A DNA stretch of 12,831 bases from contig CAMJGB010000029.1 of NCBI GenBank assembly GCA_946405115.1, positions 1 through 12,831 on the forward strand, read 5' to 3'. The first letter of the stretch is position 1, and each line of letters starts with the position of its first letter. A program made the translations under genes and the position numbers. Below are positions 1 to 5,957 of the stretch, piece after piece. Origin of the DNA: an uncultured Clostridia bacterium (GTDB lineage: Bacteria; Bacillota; Clostridia; Saccharofermentanales; Saccharofermentanaceae). The notes beneath the pieces are model-generated. The model was not told where the DNA came from. It saw nothing but the letters and a program-made list of their open reading frames with translations, and searched no databases.

Positions 1-675
1 AGCGGAACTTCATGGTTCATTGTAAGTTCAGTTTTAAGGATCATTTTTGGTGTGGCAATACTTGCTGTAGTTGCTAAGCTTTTTGAGAAGAAACCTGCGG
101 ATGTTTTGTCGCTTAAAAACACGGGTAAAGCGCTTGTTGCAGGTGCAGGGTTCATCCTGCTTTTGCTGTACGAGATCGTGACCGTGGCGACGGGCTTTGG
201 AGGGTTCACAGGACTTACCGTAGGGCTATTTGTTACGAAGATTTTGTTGCAGCAGATAACTACCGGATTTTACGAGGAACTTGCTTACAGATTCCTGCTT
301 CTCGAAGGTCTTAAGCACACGAAGAACAAGGTGTCGACGAAGCTTATTTATGTGCTCATAAGTTCAGTTCTATTCGGTGTTCTTCACTGCATTCCTACAT
401 GGGATACGTACACGTTCCTTAGGACGGCAGCCATGGGCATAGGCTTCGCGGTTATCTTCGTTAAGTCGGGTAATATCGTTGTCCCTATGGTACTTCACTT
501 CCTGTACGATGTTGCAGTGAAGATCGCGGTTCATACCGAGTGGAATGATTCTGATATTTTTACAAGTTTAAGTTCCGTGTTCGAGATTATGCTCGTAGTG
601 ATGGTAGTGATCTCACTTGTTATGCTTTTTGTTCGCGCAGGTGAATCTGAGCGCGTTAACGGGGCAGCTTCTTAA
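1..675 (+). CDS. CPBP-family intramembrane metalloprotease (partial, 5' end outside window)
   Basis: This is a polytopic membrane protein of the CPBP (CAAX protease / bacteriocin-processing, Abi) family. Counting from the first in-frame codon of the window, the family motifs are present in order: EELAYR (E92, E93, R97), LFGVLH with H129, and LHFLYD with H166 and D170. These are the expected metal-binding and catalytic residues of an intramembrane protease. Hydrophobic segments surround them and a last membrane segment lies near the C-terminus. The frame is open to base 1, and the first start-like codon (GTG at 52) sits inside a hydrophobic run without a ribosome binding site, so the true start is most likely upstream of the window. 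The 3' end overlaps the convergent 4Fe-4S gene by 63 bases. Members act in prenyl-protein processing, bacteriocin self-immunity or signalling; the substrate here is unknown. The family call is secure, the role is not. Confidence 0.85.
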   Translation, partial: SGTSWFIVSSVLRIIFGVAILAVVAKLFEKKPADVLSLKNTGKALVAGAGFILLLLYEIVTVATGFGGFTGLTVGLFVTKILLQQITTGFYEELAYRFLLLEGLKHTKNKVSTKLIYVLISSVLFGVLHCIPTWDTYTFLRTAAMGIGFAVIFVKSGNIVVPMVLHFLYDVAVKIAVHTEWNDSDIFTSLSSVFEIMLVVMVVISLVMLFVRAGESERVNGAAS

Positions 676-1473
676 GCACTCTCCGCATCGTATGCATTCT
701 GCGCTGTTAGGGACCTTACTCGGGTCTACATTCATGCCGCAGGTCTTGGCACATTTACCGCAGTTTATGCAGGAGGTTTTGTCTATGCTGAGCTGAACGA
801 GGCTTACCTTCTGGAACAATGCGTAGAAAGCGCCGAGAGGGCAGATGTACTTACAAAACGGCCTGTATATGAATATCGAAGACAGCACGAAAAGCATAAG
901 TATCGTTACCTTGATAACATAGATTACGCCGAGCGCGGACCACAGGTTCTCGTTCATGAGCACAAGCGGGATTCCGCCTTCAAGCGTGCCGACAGGGCAG
1001 ATGAATTCGCAGAAGAAGGGCATACCCGCGCCGTATGATGTGCGGTAAAGAAGCGGGAGCCCGATTACCATAACAGCAAGCATTACATACTTAAGGTAAC
1101 GAAGCGGTTTGTCGATGCGCTCGGGTATCTTTATCTTTCTCGTGGGAATCTTATAAAGAAGCTCCTGAATCAGACCGAAAAGGCAAAGCCACCCGCAGAC
1201 GAAACGTCCCAGGAATAGACCTACGGTCATGAGGAAACCTAACACATAGAAAGGGAACTTTCTCTGCCTTGAATTAAGTACAGCCTGAAGCGCTCCGATG
1301 GGACATGCACCGAGTGCGCCGGGGCATGAATAGCAGTTCATTCCGGGAACGCAGAAATGCTTAAGTGGACCCGAGTAGATGGTGCCTGTGAGGAAGCCTT
1401 TAATGAAGGAGTTGGTAAGAACTCCCCAGCCGATCTGAACGGCCTTGCGGATCTTGTTGATGTCCTTACCCAA
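613..1473 (-). CDS. NapH/CcoG-like membrane 4Fe-4S binding protein (polyferredoxin)
   Basis: This 286-residue membrane iron-sulfur protein presumably moves electrons across or along the membrane. From the chosen start it shows an N-terminal cysteine set (C41, C47, C50, C57), then CGWLC (C93, C97), CEFICP (C155, C159) and CKYICP (C207, C211), interleaved with about four membrane segments. Two classical ferredoxin motifs follow at C235/C238/C241/C245 and C260/C263/C266/C270, enough for two 4Fe-4S clusters. The layout is that of NapH/NosR/CcoG-related proteins. The frame is open upstream to a TTG at 1536 and an ATG at 1530, but both lie deep inside the upstream small gene and lack a Shine-Dalgarno. 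The TTG at 1473 has GGAG about 10 bases upstream and fits the expected N-terminus, so I chose it. It overlaps the upstream stop codon by 8 bases, implying co-transcription and coupled translation. The redox partner is unknown. Confidence 0.85.
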   Translation of the reverse strand: MGKDINKIRKAVQIGWGVLTNSFIKGFLTGTIYSGPLKHFCVPGMNCYSCPGALGACPIGALQAVLNSRQRKFPFYVLGFLMTVGLFLGRFVCGWLCLFGLIQELLYKIPTRKIKIPERIDKPLRYLKYVMLAVMVIGLPLLYRTSYGAGMPFFCEFICPVGTLEGGIPLVLMNENLWSALGVIYVIKVTILMLFVLSSIFIYRPFCKYICPLGAFYALFQKVSLVQLSIDKTSCINCGKCAKTCGMNVDPSKVPNSAECIRCGECLRSCPVNALRFTCANKKHNK

Positions 1474-1603
1474 TGCCGATGCACTCCAGGCAGATGGTCG
1501 CAGCCTTGTGGAAGACGATGGAGACTTCATCGTCAAATATGCCGAGCAATATCATCGCCACGGCAATCAAAAGTGCTGCTGTCCAAAGAATTCTTCGTCT
1601 CAT
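1466..1603 (-). CDS. CD1871A-family CXXC-motif membrane mini-protein
   Basis: This is a 45-residue protein. It has an MRRR start, one membrane helix at about residues 5-22, a short amphipathic stretch, and a C-terminal CLEC motif (C38, C41) followed by IGIG and the stop. Length, charge pattern and the ICLECIGIG ending match the small clostridial proteins called the CD1871A family, recalled from memory and not searched here. It immediately precedes and overlaps the 4Fe-4S membrane protein, as that family often does. The CXXC pair could bind a metal or cycle between thiol and disulfide; the sequence does not say which. There is no Shine-Dalgarno before the ATG and an in-frame stop lies 18 bases upstream, so 1603 is the only reasonable start. 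A TATAAT box sits 7 bases upstream. Confidence 0.8.
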   Translation of the reverse strand: MRRRILWTAALLIAVAMILLGIFDDEVSIVFHKAATICLECIGIG

Positions 1604-1609
1604 GGTTGG

Positions 1610-1638
1610 ATTATAACATTACAATTCTTCCTCTTTCA
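1610..1638 (-). promoter_or_regulatory. Candidate promoter of the CXXC / 4Fe-4S pair
   Basis: A perfect TATAAT -10 box lies at 1610-1615 on the minus strand. A poor -35 match (TGAAAG, 1633-1638) is spaced 17 bases from it. Transcription from this box would begin within a base or two of the ATG at 1603, which would make the mRNA nearly leaderless. The -10 is convincing by sequence, the -35 is weak. Confidence 0.45.
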
Positions 1639-1658
1639 GGCAGGTATAGAATTTGGGT

Positions 1659-1676
1659 TTCAGGGACATCCCTGAA
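1659..1676. repeat. Perfect dyad between two minus-strand transcription units
   Basis: TTCAGGGA and TCCCTGAA form 8-base arms around a 2-base centre. The dyad lies about 30 bases after the stop of the unknown membrane-anchored gene and about 20 bases upstream of the weak -35 of the CXXC gene. No T-run follows on either strand, so it is not a standard intrinsic terminator. It may be an operator or a factor-dependent 3' end. A half-copy, TTTCAGG, recurs at 1634-1640. Confidence 0.35.
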
Positions 1677-1705
1677 GCATAATTGCATTTGTGCGTACTT
1701 GTCAT

Positions 1706-2377
1706 TTACCATGGCCATAGCCAAACAAGAAATCGATGAAGATCATACAAACTGAAATCTTTCCAATAGTACTTTTCATATATCAGATCATAGCTGCTTG
1801 TTCCAAAGGGAATCCACTTTGAACAGCACTCAATATAACTTAATTCACCATCCAAGAAGAAAAAAGTCAGTTTGACATGCATTTGATAGGGGTTATTGTT
1901 ATCTCTTGCACTGTGTCCACCCATTATTCCGATAAATATTGAACAACCATCACACGTTTCTGTGCCTTCATAGTTGGTAACACGTTCATGGATATCAAGG
2001 GGAGTGTTATCTACAAAAACTGTTTGATCATGATATGTGACTTCCCCTGCTGCTACAACATTAGTGGTGAGAAATGATAATATACTGTCAGCTCCGGTTA
2101 TTCTGATTGCATATCGTTCAGATCTGTTTTTAACTTGTTCGTTGACATTCATCATAGCTGCTGTTATATGCACATCTTCGCTAAGAGTGATCCCAAATTC
2201 TTCTGCCAACAATTCCTCTTCGCTTTCTGAAGGTGTATGGATCATAGTATGATCATTCATATATTTAGTTGCTGGAATTGCATGAATAATATTCAGTGCC
2301 ACAATAGTAACAAGGAGAGTAATAACGACGGTTAGTATTATCTTTGGTATAGATTTCATTTGTTTCATGTTATTCAT
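1706..2377 (-). CDS. Membrane-anchored protein of unknown function
   Basis: I do not recognise a family in this 223-residue protein. It has a lysine-containing N-terminus, one hydrophobic helix at about residues 10-31 (an uncleaved anchor or signal peptide), and then a largely soluble part predicted to face outside. It contains a CDGCS pair, a late CC pair, and an aromatic C-terminus ending in WLWPW. It starts 9 bases after the stop of the upstream lipoprotein gene, so the two form an operon. The ATG at 2377 has no clear Shine-Dalgarno; in-frame ATGs at codons 4 and 7 are alternatives and translation may depend on coupling. Base composition is AT-richer than in the flanking enzyme genes. The ORF is intact and well formed, but its function is unknown. 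Confidence 0.6.
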   Translation of the reverse strand: MNNMKQMKSIPKIILTVVITLLVTIVALNIIHAIPATKYMNDHTMIHTPSESEEELLAEEFGITLSEDVHITAAMMNVNEQVKNRSERYAIRITGADSILSFLTTNVVAAGEVTYHDQTVFVDNTPLDIHERVTNYEGTETCDGCSIFIGIMGGHSARDNNNPYQMHVKLTFFFLDGELSYIECCSKWIPFGTSSYDLIYEKYYWKDFSLYDLHRFLVWLWPW

Positions 2378-2386
2378 ATTATTAGT

Positions 2387-3154
2387 TTATATTTCACTAG
2401 TCATTTGATCACTAGTGGGCAATTCAAGTAACTCGCAGAAATCCAAGTAATTGTTGTAATCTTCTGTATCAGCGCGAGTAATTGAATAAGAATATGATAT
2501 CGTATACTGTCCAATCCAATAAACAACCCTGAAGGTCTTTAGCCCGGATTCTTCCGTTAAAATCGTAAAACAATATCCATCCGAACTGGAGCTATCAACT
2601 AATTCAATATCAAGGGATATAGCTTGATCAACAAACGCTCTGTATCCGCATTCCGCCCAACTTTCTGATTCGTATTCATTTATACATATTCCATCAATTT
2701 TCAAACGCTTTAGAATATGATACTCATAGTCAAGTGGGTAATAACCCTGTTCACCGCTGATTGGATCTGTTTCAGTCATATCTTCCAAGAAAGCGGAGAA
2801 GTCGTAAATATATACTATATGTTGTCCATCTTGATCAAAAGAAAAGCCATGTTCGGCACAATCTGATGGACGATTAGATTCAATATCTATTCCAAGAACT
2901 TCACCGATGTCTTCGATTGACTCCAGTAATGAAATATGGTTCTCCAAGGAATTAACTTCATAGAAAGGAACCGACATCGTAGTCGCCTCCGTCTCAGCTA
3001 CATGCGAATGATTGGTAGACGGTGGGATTATTGTTTCTGCAATCTGATTCTCCGACGGTACAATAGTACTAGAAACTGTCGCTGGCTCAGTATTATTAGC
3101 ACATGAACATAGGATCAAACATATAGTTACTATCAACAATAATCTCTTTAGCAT
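2387..3154 (-). CDS. Secreted lipoprotein of unknown function
   Basis: This 255-residue protein has a typical lipoprotein signal: an MLKR start, a hydrophobic core, and a lipobox LCSC with C18 as the expected lipidated cysteine. A Thr/Ser/Glu-rich linker runs to about residue 60. A mixed alpha/beta-looking, acidic domain with many Tyr residues fills the rest; I recognise no family. The start is secure, because AAGGAG lies 5 bases before the ATG (3160-3165). It is the first gene of a two-gene unit with the membrane-anchored protein downstream. It is probably attached to the outer face of the membrane. A sigma-A-like promoter candidate lies about 60 bases upstream. Like its partner it is AT-rich compared with the neighbouring genes. 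Confidence 0.7.
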   Translation of the reverse strand: MLKRLLLIVTICLILCSCANNTEPATVSSTIVPSENQIAETIIPPSTNHSHVAETEATTMSVPFYEVNSLENHISLLESIEDIGEVLGIDIESNRPSDCAEHGFSFDQDGQHIVYIYDFSAFLEDMTETDPISGEQGYYPLDYEYHILKRLKIDGICINEYESESWAECGYRAFVDQAISLDIELVDSSSSDGYCFTILTEESGLKTFRVVYWIGQYTISYSYSITRADTEDYNNYLDFCELLELPTSDQMTSEI

Positions 3155-3211
3155 ATTATCTCCTTATCCTAAAACCGGATCGTGCCAATTCTCTTCGATC
3201 TGATCATAATT

Positions 3212-3241
3212 AGGATAACGACATATAAATTATTCTGTCAA
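3212..3241 (-). promoter_or_regulatory. Candidate promoter of the lipoprotein operon
   Basis: A perfect TTGACA -35 (3236-3241) is followed on the minus strand, after 17 or 18 bases, by TTATCC / TATCCT as -10. Transcription would start near 3205, leaving a leader of about 50 bases before the lipoprotein ATG. The -35 is strong and the -10 is moderate. Confidence 0.5.
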
Positions 3242-3315
3242 TTTAAAACAATCAGAAACCTTGAAACTAAAAAATACTGCATTTGTGCTGTATGTAAAAT
3301 GACTTTGGTGGAGTA

Positions 3316-3338
3316 GGGGGAGAATAAAAACCCTCCCC
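3316..3338 (-). repeat. Small GC-stem hairpin with A/T loop downstream of tRNA-Pro
   Basis: GGGGAG (3317-3322) and CTCCCC (3333-3338) form a 6-bp stem around an A/T-rich loop. Read on the minus strand, the loop holds GGGTTTTTATT. It could mark the end of the tRNA transcript, but the T-run is inside the loop instead of after the stem, so a terminator call is not supported. Confidence 0.3.
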
Positions 3339-3360
3339 GAGCGGACTTTATGTGGAATGA

Positions 3361-3424
3361 AACACCCTTGCGACGCGACCTCCGCACAAGCGAAGCGCGG
3401 AGGACTCGAGCTAGCAAGGGTGTT
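3361..3424 (-). repeat. Large two-level hairpin abutting the tRNA-Pro 3' end
   Basis: An 11-bp perfect outer stem (AACACCCTTGC at 3361-3371 with its complement at 3414-3424) encloses a second perfect 7-bp stem (CCTCCGC at 3379-3385 with GCGGAGG at 3397-3403). The element begins 7 bases after the encoded CCA of the tRNA. No T-run follows directly on the minus strand. It may be a 3' trailer structure or processing signal, or a small repetitive (REP- or MITE-like) element; I cannot tell which from one copy. Confidence 0.55.
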
Positions 3425-3431
3425 GAATGAC

Positions 3432-3507
3432 TGGTCGAGGTGACAGGATTCGAACCTGCGACCCCATGCTCCCAAAGCACGTACGCTACCAACTGCGCTA
3501 CACCTCG
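3432..3507 (-). tRNA. tRNA-Pro (anticodon UGG), CCA encoded
   Basis: The minus strand folds as a complete cloverleaf. The acceptor stem CGAGGTG/CACCTCG pairs perfectly, with discriminator A at 3435 and encoded CCA at 3434-3432. The D-arm has AGTTGGTA, and the anticodon stem CGTGC/GCATG contains one G-U pair. The anticodon loop TTTGGGA has anticodon TGG at 3474-3472, and the T-arm carries TTCGAAT. UGG reads proline codons. The discriminator A and overall arms match bacterial tRNA-Pro. Open frames across it are artefacts. Confidence 0.95.
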
Positions 3508-3524
3508 ATTTCAGTTACCCAAAG

Positions 3525-3552
3525 ATTCTAACAGAAATGATTTCTTTTACAA
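3525..3552 (-). promoter_or_regulatory. Candidate promoter of tRNA-Pro
   Basis: On the minus strand, TTGTAA (3547-3552) and TAGAAT (3525-3530) are separated by 16 bases. Transcription would start about 10 bases before the tRNA 5' end, a normal distance for a short tRNA leader. Confidence 0.5.
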
Positions 3553-3689
3553 GTTGTATAGCGGTTATATAAAATCTCGTATTTGAAAAATAAGTATAGG
3601 AAATTACTCGATGTTCTATACATTTTTCACGGGATTTGATATTTATATGAGAATCACGCGATTATTTATACATAATCCTGCTTTTTTGG

Positions 3690-3730
3690 AAATTTATATT
3701 AGGTCGATAGGCATAATCCTATATAAATTT
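3690..3730. repeat. AT-rich inverted repeat in non-coding DNA
   Basis: Arms of 14 and 13 bases (3690-3703 and 3718-3730) pair with a single bulge around a 14-base loop. On the plus strand a T-rich run follows (TTTTCATTTTTT in total). The rest of 3553-3771 is AT-rich with no gene I can support. The plus-strand run resembles a weak terminator, but no plus-strand gene precedes it. Confidence 0.3.
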
Positions 3731-3773
3731 TCATTTTTTCTCAAAATGTATAACGCCGCCGATTCAATCCTGG

Positions 3774-3813
3774 AAATAAAAGAGACTTCCATGGAGGATA
3801 TCCACGGAAGTCT
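3774..3813 (-). terminator. Intrinsic terminator of the GH3 gene
   Basis: A 12-bp stem (3783-3794 with 3802-3813, one G-U pair) closes a 7-base loop and is followed on the minus strand by CTCTTTTATTT. It lies 36 bases after the GH3 stop codon, in the right orientation. Confidence 0.85.
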
Positions 3814-3849
3814 TGATCACAATTTGCTAATGAGACTTATTAATCAGCC

Positions 3850-5757
3850 TTAGTTTGCAGCGCTCCAGCCTACATCGTAGACGAAGTTACCGGATGCGAT
3901 GTCGTCTTCAGATGCGTAGTAGGGCATAGGGAGTGTGCCGTTCAATTCTGCCTGACCTGTGATGATGTCTGCGATGCCGTTACCGCCTTCACTTCCGGGG
4001 AGGTAGCAGAAGTAGCATGTATCCCAATCGTCGATGTAATCTTCAACGATCATGTTGCGGCCTGATACGATGAGAGCCATTGTAGGTACGCCGTAAGAAG
4101 CTGCATCTGTGATGGCTTCGAAGTTGCCGTCCAAAGTGCAGTCGCCGAATGCAACATCGATGCTTGCGGAGTCACCGTTCCACTCTGCATATGTTTCTTC
4201 GCCGAGGCAGAGGATTATGAGGTCGCATGAATCAACCATATCGGGATCAGTGATTACTTCAAATCCGATCTCTTCAGCCGCTGCTTCGAGACCGTCGAGG
4301 ATTGTTACGCCTTCAGGTATACAACGGTAGCCGAGCTCTGCGTCAGTAGCGCCTTCCCAGCCGTATGTCCAACCGCCGCAAAGAACGCCTGTATCGTCCA
4401 TTGCCGGTCCCATGACAAGAACTCTCATGCCGGGCTCGATAACTGAGTTATCGCCGAGCTTGAAAGGAACAACGGACTCTGCTGCAAGCTGTCTTGCAAC
4501 TTCGTGTGATCTGTCGGAATTGAATTCGTATGTGGGTGTTACGTTATCGAGGTAAGGGTCTTCGAACAAGCCCACATCGATCTTAACCTGAATGATTCTT
4601 CTTACAGCATCGTCGACACGCTCCTCTGAGATGTCGCCGTTATTAACCGCATCTACGATAGCCTGACGTGCCTGCTCGTAGTTGCCTGCTTCCATGAGCA
4701 TGTCGATGCCTGCGTTAACTGCAAGTACTACGTTGGAGTAGAGGTCTCCGCCGGAGCACTTTTCGATGGAGTCCCAGTCGGAGATGATGAAGCCTTCGAA
4801 GCCGAAGTCGTTCTTAAGCATCTGGATGTACTCTGCATTCTCGTGCATCTTTGTACCCCACAAGGATGTGTGGGAGATCATGATCGTCTGTGCGCCGAGC
4901 TCGATCATGTGCTGGTATACTGCGAGGCACTCTTCAATCTGCTCCTCAGTAGGCTGTGAGTCACCTCTGTCGATGAGTCTGTTAACGCCTTCTGAATTCT
5001 CGCCTGTACCGTAAACAACGTAGCCCTCTGCGAAGAAGTGCTTGGGGCAGACGATAACGCCCTCGGAAAGCTGACCTGTAATGAATGCAGCTCCCATCTC
5101 ATCGCAAAGCGCATTGCTTGAAGAGTAGCACTCATAAGTTCTTCCCCAGCGGGGATCGAGGCAGTTGTTAACTACGGGAGCGAAGTTGAAGATCATTCTT
5201 GTATGCATCATCTCGCTTCCTACGATAGCGCCGTATTCTTCAGTAAGCTCAGCATCATGTGCTGCACCGATGTTTATAGGCTGAGGGAAGATGACGCAGC
5301 CTGATGCGAAGTTTACTCCGTGTACGCTGTCCTGACCGTAGAGCATCGGAATGCCTGCCTCAGAACTTAATGCTGCGTCCTGATAGAATCCGACAATCAT
5401 TCTCCAGTCGCTTAATGAGAGCTCAGGGAATCCGCCGTAGTGGCTCAGTACCGATCCGTAGCAATACTCGCCCATTTGATTTGAGTCGAGATTATAAAGC
5501 GCTCCCTGAACCATCTGTGCAGCTTTCTGCTCCAGCGTAAGTGAAGCGACAATCTCCTCAGCTGTCATGCCGACATAAGCTGTGGGATTCTCATCGATAT
5601 CAACAGTTGCTGTTGTCTCGGAAGGGAGGGTGGAGGTCTCTGTTGCTTCTGTCTCGGCAATGCTTTCTTCCACAGTAGTTTCCGTTACGGTAGTGGAGCA
5701 GGCGCTTAGCATAATTGCACCTGTTAATACCATAGCGGTTAGCTTATTTCTTTTCAT
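3850..5757 (-). CDS. Glycoside hydrolase family 3 lipoprotein (beta-glucosidase-like)
   Basis: This 635-residue exo-acting beta-glycosidase is predicted to hydrolyse terminal non-reducing sugars from oligosaccharides at the outer face of the membrane. It has a lipoprotein signal with lipobox LSAC (C20), a Thr/Glu-rich spacer to about residue 55, the GH3 N-terminal TIM-barrel domain (about 60-400) and the GH3 C-terminal alpha/beta domain (about 430-610). Visible signatures are DPRWGRTYE (201-209), the substrate-binding KH pair (K239, H240), the nucleophile D327 in IISDWD, and a likely general acid/base E525 in ETYAEWNGD, placed as in barley ExoI-type enzymes. AGGAG (5767-5771) lies 9 bases before the ATG. 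It is divergent from the GH53 galactanase and shares its regulatory region. Substrate is uncertain: GH3 is mostly beta-glucosidase or xylosidase, although the locus suggests galactan-derived sugars. Confidence 0.92.
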   Translation of the reverse strand: MKRNKLTAMVLTGAIMLSACSTTVTETTVEESIAETEATETSTLPSETTATVDIDENPTAYVGMTAEEIVASLTLEQKAAQMVQGALYNLDSNQMGEYCYGSVLSHYGGFPELSLSDWRMIVGFYQDAALSSEAGIPMLYGQDSVHGVNFASGCVIFPQPINIGAAHDAELTEEYGAIVGSEMMHTRMIFNFAPVVNNCLDPRWGRTYECYSSSNALCDEMGAAFITGQLSEGVIVCPKHFFAEGYVVYGTGENSEGVNRLIDRGDSQPTEEQIEECLAVYQHMIELGAQTIMISHTSLWGTKMHENAEYIQMLKNDFGFEGFIISDWDSIEKCSGGDLYSNVVLAVNAGIDMLMEAGNYEQARQAIVDAVNNGDISEERVDDAVRRIIQVKIDVGLFEDPYLDNVTPTYEFNSDRSHEVARQLAAESVVPFKLGDNSVIEPGMRVLVMGPAMDDTGVLCGGWTYGWEGATDAELGYRCIPEGVTILDGLEAAAEEIGFEVITDPDMVDSCDLIILCLGEETYAEWNGDSASIDVAFGDCTLDGNFEAITDAASYGVPTMALIVSGRNMIVEDYIDDWDTCYFCYLPGSEGGNGIADIITGQAELNGTLPMPYYASEDDIASGNFVYDVGWSAAN

Positions 5758-5798
5758 AGATTTTGTCTCCTATGGGTTTGGGGTTGTATTTGCAATTA

Positions 5799-5817
5799 TG
5801 CGCAAATTGTTGTCGCA
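5799..5817. promoter_or_regulatory. Operator-like site A (GH3 side)
   Basis: TGCGCAAATTGTTGTCGCA is an imperfect dyad 42 bases upstream of the GH3 start codon. It shares TGCGCAA, one variable base and TTGTTG with site B near the GH53 gene, then CGC with a one-base offset. Two such sites in one divergent promoter region suggest a common DNA-binding regulator. Confidence 0.5.
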
Positions 5818-5866
5818 TTTCCACTTTTTGTACAAATTACACCAAAAATAACCTACAACTTGAGAA

Positions 5867-5895
5867 TTGTTTGTGTTTTTCTCGGATGTTATCTT
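5867..5895 (+). promoter_or_regulatory. Candidate promoter of the GH53 galactanase
   Basis: TTGTTT (5867-5872) and TATCTT (5890-5895) are separated by 17 bases. Transcription would start near 5902, directly in front of or inside operator-like site B, giving a leader of about 55 bases. A looser related element, ACAACTTG followed by TTGTTTG (5855-5873), overlaps the -35. Confidence 0.45.
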
Positions 5896-5903
5896 AAATT
5901 GAA

Positions 5904-5928
5904 CAACCGGTTGCGCAACTTGTTGCGC
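5904..5928. promoter_or_regulatory. Operator-like site B (GH53 side), nested palindromes
   Basis: Three overlapping perfect dyads occur: CAACCGGTTG (5904-5913), TTGCGCAA (5911-5918), and GCGCAAC with GTTGCGC (5913-5928, 2-base centre). TTGCGC also repeats directly 12 bases apart. The site lies just downstream of the proposed -10, a classical repressor position. The CpG-centred first dyad resembles LacI-family operators, which is an inference. Confidence 0.55.
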
Positions 5929-5957
5929 TATATGTTACCACTTGGGAGAGGTGCCCT

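Noticed and set aside
1357..1755. Plus-strand open frames of 132 and 76 residues
   Set aside because: They run across the CXXC and 4Fe-4S genes in antisense and across the intergenic dyad, with no start signal and no family.
3230..3492. Two overlapping minus-strand open frames of 81 and 84 residues
   Set aside because: They read through the tRNA-Pro gene; phrases such as WGRRFESCHLD and GVAGSNPVTS are the usual translations of tRNA T-arm and anticodon sequence, not proteins.
1706..3507. Genomic island integrated at the tRNA-Pro 3' end
   Set aside because: No integrase and no second copy of the tRNA 3' end was seen in the window; AT-rich composition alone is too little.
3611..3853. Plus-strand open frame of 80 residues
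   Set aside because: No ribosome binding site, odd composition from AT-rich DNA, and its 3' half is the terminator hairpin of the GH3 gene.
5758..5957. Riboswitch in the GH3/GH53 intergenic region
   Set aside because: No conserved aptamer motif was recognised; the structure present is short DNA dyads better explained as protein-binding sites.
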